From assembly GCA_937893815.1 (NCBI GenBank), contig CALCSH010000616.1, forward strand, positions 1-15,962: a stretch of 15,962 bases of DNA. Direction: 5' to 3'. This stretch comes from an uncultured Anaerolineae bacterium (lineage in GTDB: Bacteria > Chloroflexota > Anaerolineae > Anaerolineales > UBA11858). Below the pieces are notes generated by a model. That model was given only the letters and a program-made list of their open reading frames with translations, was not told the DNA's origin and did no database searches. The translations under genes and the position numbers were made by a program. Below, one piece after another: positions 13,276-15,962 of the stretch; the first letter of the stretch is position 1, and each line of letters opens with the position of its first letter.

Positions 13276-13596
13276 ATGATAAAAATTCACCTGTACGGAA
13301 AATTGCGCCGTTATGCGCCCAACCCCAGCCCATCGGGTAACAGTATCATCGAAATTGAGTCCATCGAAAACGAAACCCTGCAAATGCTGCTCATCCGCCT
13401 CGGCATCAACCCGAATGAACTCTACACCATTTTCATCAATTCCAAATTGCTCACCTCACGCACAAAAATGGCGCAATTCCTGGGTTACCAGCAAGTATGC
13501 GAAGAAAATTGCCAGGGCTGGGATTTGACCGTCGTCTTGCAAGATAATGATCGTCTGGGATTCTTTGGTCCCGACATGCCCGCTCTGGTCGCGTGA
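13276..13596 (+). CDS. Second MoaD/ThiS-like protein without C-terminal Gly-Gly
   Basis: This 106-aa protein has a beta-grasp pattern: MIKIHLYGKLRRYAP, a strand IIEIESIENETLQMLLIRLGI, YTIFINSKLL, an inserted loop of about 22 residues containing two Cys (VCEENCQGW), and LQDNDRLGFFGPDM. It ends LVA, with no Gly-Gly. Shared positions with the 9646 protein include LYG-L--YA, a Gly-Ile after the helix, FIN, and L-D-DR-G-F. The two are probably diverged paralogues framing the AOR region. A MoaD-type sulfur transfer is unlikely without the terminal glycines; binding to the AOR or to a partner through the beta-grasp surface is a guess. AAGGAG at 13261-13266 lies 9 nt before the ATG. The response regulator gene follows after 21 nt. 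Confidence 0.75.
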   Translation: MIKIHLYGKLRRYAPNPSPSGNSIIEIESIENETLQMLLIRLGINPNELYTIFINSKLLTSRTKMAQFLGYQQVCEENCQGWDLTVVLQDNDRLGFFGPDMPALVA

Positions 13597-13617
13597 CCGA
13601 TATGGGAAAAAGCAAAT

Positions 13618-14271
13618 ATGCTGACGGATAAGATTAGTGTACTGATCGTGGATGACCACCCGATTGTGCGCCAGGGCTTGCGCCAATTGTTGGAGGTTCA
13701 GGACGACCTCGAAGTGGTGGGTGAAGCCGAAGATGGCGCCACTGCCATCGAGCAGATTCAACGAACCCTGCCCGATGTTGTCCTGATGGATTTGGTGATG
13801 CCCGGCATGGACGGCGTCGAAGCCACGCGGGCCATCCGAGAAATCAGCCCGCATACGCAGGTAGTGGTACTCACCAGCCATCACGAAGATGCGCTGGTTT
13901 TCCCGGCGATTAAGGCCGGGGCGTTGAGCTACCTGCTCAAAAGTTCGCTCCCCGATGAAGTACTCGATGCTGTGCGGGCCGCCGCCCGCCATGAAGCCCG
14001 CCTGCACCCGCGCATTGCCAAACGCCTTATGGAGGAAATCTCCGGGGATGCGCCCTCATTAGAAAGCCTCACCAACCGCGAGCTGGAAGTGCTGAAGCTC
14101 ATCGCCCAGGGGAACGATAATCGCCAAATCGCCGAGTCGCTTGTCGTCAGCGAAAAAACCGTCAAAACCCACGTCAGCAATATCTTCAGCAAATTGCAGC
14201 TCGCCGACCGCACTCAGGCCGCGATCTTCGCTCTACGCCAGCGCGTTGTGCCGCTTGACCACGAGAATTGA
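13618..14271 (+). CDS. NarL/FixJ family response regulator
   Basis: This 217-aa protein has a receiver domain (about 5-122) with the acidic pair Asp12-Asp13, the phospho-acceptor Asp58 in VVLMDLVMPGMDG, the switch Thr86 and Lys108 in SYLLKSS. A LuxR/GerE-type DNA-binding domain follows (about 149-210, LTNRELEVLKLIAQG and VSEKTVKTHVSNIFSKLQ). All catalytic residues are present, so it should be a phosphorylation-controlled transcription factor. NarL-type regulators normally pair with HisKA_3 kinases, and the kinase at 8004 is the only one in the window. It lies 21 nt after the second Gly-Gly-less MoaD-like gene with no terminator between, so it is probably transcribed with the MoaD group. The ribosome site is weak. 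It may control the AOR promoter at 9578; that is inference. Confidence 0.93.
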   Translation: MLTDKISVLIVDDHPIVRQGLRQLLEVQDDLEVVGEAEDGATAIEQIQRTLPDVVLMDLVMPGMDGVEATRAIREISPHTQVVVLTSHHEDALVFPAIKAGALSYLLKSSLPDEVLDAVRAAARHEARLHPRIAKRLMEEISGDAPSLESLTNRELEVLKLIAQGNDNRQIAESLVVSEKTVKTHVSNIFSKLQLADRTQAAIFALRQRVVPLDHEN

Positions 14272-14375
14272 TAGCTTTTGCAAGACGAATAAGGGATAAT
14301 CATCCTAAAATCTCGTGGATTTCATTGGAAATATTTATCAGCTAGCCAGACACAGAATTATCTCGTAGGATTATT

Positions 14376-15527
14376 ATGCGCAAAGTAGCTATCATTGGGA
14401 TCGGGCAGACCCCGGTTGCGGAACATTGGGAAAAATCGCTGTTACTACTGGCAGGGGAAGCGGTATTCGCCGCTCTGAGCGATGCGAATACCCCTACTGT
14501 GGATGCCTTATATGTCGGCAATATGCTTTCTGGCCTGCTTGAACGGCAAGAACATATTGGCGCCTGGATTGCCGACTGGGTTGGGCTGCGAGGGATTGAA
14601 GCCTTCAAGGTCGAAGCGGCCTGTGCATCCGGAGCAGCGGCTTTCCGCATGGGGGTAATGGCTGTGGCTTCGGGTGAAATCAACAGCGCCGTCGTGATGG
14701 GGGCCGAGAAAATGACCGACTCGCATCCCGATGATACCACCGCCGCGCTGGCCACCGCTGCCGACGCTGATTATGAGGTCATTCATGGGTTGTCGTTTAT
14801 CAGCCTCAACGCCCTGATCATGCGCCGTTATCTGCACGAATACGGCTGGCAGCACGCCGATTTTGCGCCTTTTTCGATCAATTCCCACACCAATGCGTTG
14901 AGTAACCCCAATGCCCGTTTGCACATTCCGCTAAACAAAGAAAAATATATCAAAGCTCCCATGGTATCCGACCCAATCAACCTGATGGATTCTTCGGCGA
15001 TTGGCGATGGCGCCGCTGCTGTTGTAATTGTGCCCGCAGAAATGCTGCGCGGACAACAACCAATCATCAGCGTAATTGGCTCAGGAGCCGCAACCGATAC
15101 GCTCGCCGTACACGACCGCCGAGAGCCTTTATGGCTCTCGGCAGCAGAGAAATCGGCAAAACAGGCCTACCGTCAGGCTGGTGTTGGCCCGAAGGATTTG
15201 GATCTCTTTGAACTGCACGACGCATTTTCAATTATGGCGGCGCTCTCGTTGGAGGCCAGCGGATTTGCCGAACGCGGTCAAGGGCCGCGGCTGGGGCTGG
15301 AGGGCGAAATTCTAATTGGTGGGCGTATTCCCATCACAACTCGGGGGGGGCTGAAAGCCCGCGGGCATCCGGTTGGTGCCACTGGCATGTATCAGATCGT
15401 TGAGGTCGTTCAGCAGTTGCGCGGTCAGGCTGATGGAACTCAGGTGGCAGGCGCTAAAATAGGCATGGCGCAAAATATCGGCGGCAGCGGAGCGACAATT
15501 TTGACGCACATTCTGGAATCCAGCTAA
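14376..15527 (+). CDS. Thiolase-superfamily acyl-CoA acetyltransferase, archaeal/SCP-x type
   Basis: This 383-aa protein has the two-lobed thiolase pattern. The nucleophile is Cys83 in VEAACASGAAAF. His281 in ELHDAFS and His331 in GHPVGATGMYQ are the other active-site residues. The second catalytic Cys found near the C-terminus of classical bacterial thiolases is absent, because that position reads QNIGGSGAT. This is typical of the archaeal-type and SCP-x thiolases, which condense or cleave acetoacetyl-CoA or longer acyl-CoAs. Many archaeal-type thiolases work with a DUF35 OB-fold partner, and none is visible here. TAGGA at 14366-14370 precedes the ATG by 5 nt. The next gene starts 13 nt after the stop, suggesting one operon. 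The 104-nt upstream spacer is AT-rich and may hold its promoter, but no box is convincing. Confidence 0.88.
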   Translation: MRKVAIIGIGQTPVAEHWEKSLLLLAGEAVFAALSDANTPTVDALYVGNMLSGLLERQEHIGAWIADWVGLRGIEAFKVEAACASGAAAFRMGVMAVASGEINSAVVMGAEKMTDSHPDDTTAALATAADADYEVIHGLSFISLNALIMRRYLHEYGWQHADFAPFSINSHTNALSNPNARLHIPLNKEKYIKAPMVSDPINLMDSSAIGDGAAAVVIVPAEMLRGQQPIISVIGSGAATDTLAVHDRREPLWLSAAEKSAKQAYRQAGVGPKDLDLFELHDAFSIMAALSLEASGFAERGQGPRLGLEGEILIGGRIPITTRGGLKARGHPVGATGMYQIVEVVQQLRGQADGTQVAGAKIGMAQNIGGSGATILTHILESS

Positions 15528-15540
15528 GGGGGTCACGCCC

Positions 15541-15962
15541 ATGGACCTGACGCCAAATTTCACCCCGGATGCCAGTGTAACTTCATCTCAGACTGAAACT
15601 TGGAAACTGAGGCTTCCCCCTGGCCCGGAGGGAAGCTACCGCCTGGCGCAAATTGACGATTACAGTCAGCTTGACCGCGCGGAATTCCTTTGGCAACCGC
15701 CATTGCGACTGCGCCTCAGCGCCAAAGTATCCGCTCAAGATATTCCCGGTACCTGGGGCTTTGGCTTTTGGAATGATCCCTTCAGCCTGTCATTTGGCTT
15801 TGGCGGTGGAAAACGACGCTTTCCCGCCTTGCCGAACGCTGCCTGGTTTTTCTATGCATCACAGCATAACTATCTCTCGCTGCGCGATGACTTGCCCGCC
15901 AGGGGTTTGTTAGCAGCGACATTCCGCTCACCCCAATGGTCGCCCGCTTTGCTAGGATTGGG
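15541..15962 (+). CDS. Unknown protein, N-terminal part (runs off the window end)
   Basis: From the ATG at 15541 the frame stays open for 140 codons to the window edge, so the stop lies outside. AAGGGGG at 15526-15532 precedes the start, partly overlapping the thiolase stop, and the 13-nt gap points to co-transcription. The visible protein has no signal peptide. It is rich in beta-forming and aromatic residues: WKLRLPPGPEGSYRLAQIDD, a FLWQPPLRLRLSAKVSA stretch, then GTWGFGFWNDPFSLSFGFGG and AWFFYAS. The dense aromatic and glycine pattern looks like a jelly-roll or concanavalin-type beta sandwich, as in carbohydrate-binding or lectin-like domains. That is a judgement by eye and I do not recognise a specific family. 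Nothing connects it to the thiolase except the spacing. Confidence 0.7.
   Translation, partial: MDLTPNFTPDASVTSSQTETWKLRLPPGPEGSYRLAQIDDYSQLDRAEFLWQPPLRLRLSAKVSAQDIPGTWGFGFWNDPFSLSFGFGGGKRRFPALPNAAWFFYASQHNYLSLRDDLPARGLLAATFRSPQWSPALLGL

Noticed and set aside
14278..14311. TTGCAA with GATAAT or TAAAAT as a thiolase promoter
   Set aside because: The spacings are 11 and 22 nt, outside the workable range.

Overview
The window reads as one chromosome segment of an anaerobic or facultative environmental bacterium. Every gene I can support lies on the + strand. I lean towards the Chloroflexota, probably Anaerolineae. The basis is the mix of a tungsten/molybdenum aldehyde:ferredoxin oxidoreductase (AOR), an archaeal-type thiolase, a CPBP protease, a LiaS/NarL-type two-component system, an acidic HEXXH lipoprotein-like protease, and many short palindromic spacer repeats (CACGAAGG, ACCGCAGAG, GCAGAATG types). 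This placement is an inference; no rRNA or tRNA gene is present to anchor it.

Region 1 (1-4770) holds the C-terminal end of a purine-type phosphoribosyltransferase, a complete aldehyde dehydrogenase of the 1-pyrroline-5-carboxylate dehydrogenase type followed by a hairpin terminator, a 73-aa membrane protein with its own terminator, a CPBP intramembrane metalloprotease, and an LctP-type lactate permease.

Region 2 (4771-8000) is rich in repeats. A nested inverted-repeat element precedes a NimA-like flavin-binding protein. A 57-aa two-helix membrane protein follows, then about 280 bp of decayed palindromic repeats. Next comes a large secreted or lipid-anchored acidic metalloprotease with an HEFNH zinc site, and a 93-nt hairpin directly after its stop codon.

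Region 3 (8004-14271) is the most distinctive part. The order is sensor histidine kinase; a good sigma70-like promoter; a MoaD/ThiS-like protein without the C-terminal Gly-Gly; an AOR-family tungsto-enzyme; a strong terminator; a MITE-like inverted-repeat element; a MoaD-like protein that does end in Gly-Gly; a two-domain protein of unknown function; a second MoaD/ThiS-like protein without Gly-Gly; and a NarL/FixJ response regulator. Three ubiquitin-fold sulfur-carrier-like proteins around one AOR, bracketed by the two halves of a plausible two-component system, suggest a regulated aldehyde-oxidising module. The two Gly-Gly-less proteins may have a non-canonical role such as an accessory subunit. 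That role is inference.

Region 4 (14376-15962) has a thiolase-superfamily protein and, 13 nt after it, the start of a protein that runs off the window end.

Metabolically, the permease, aldehyde dehydrogenase, AOR and thiolase fit a heterotroph handling organic acids, amino-acid-derived aldehydes and acyl-CoAs, but no single pathway is complete here.
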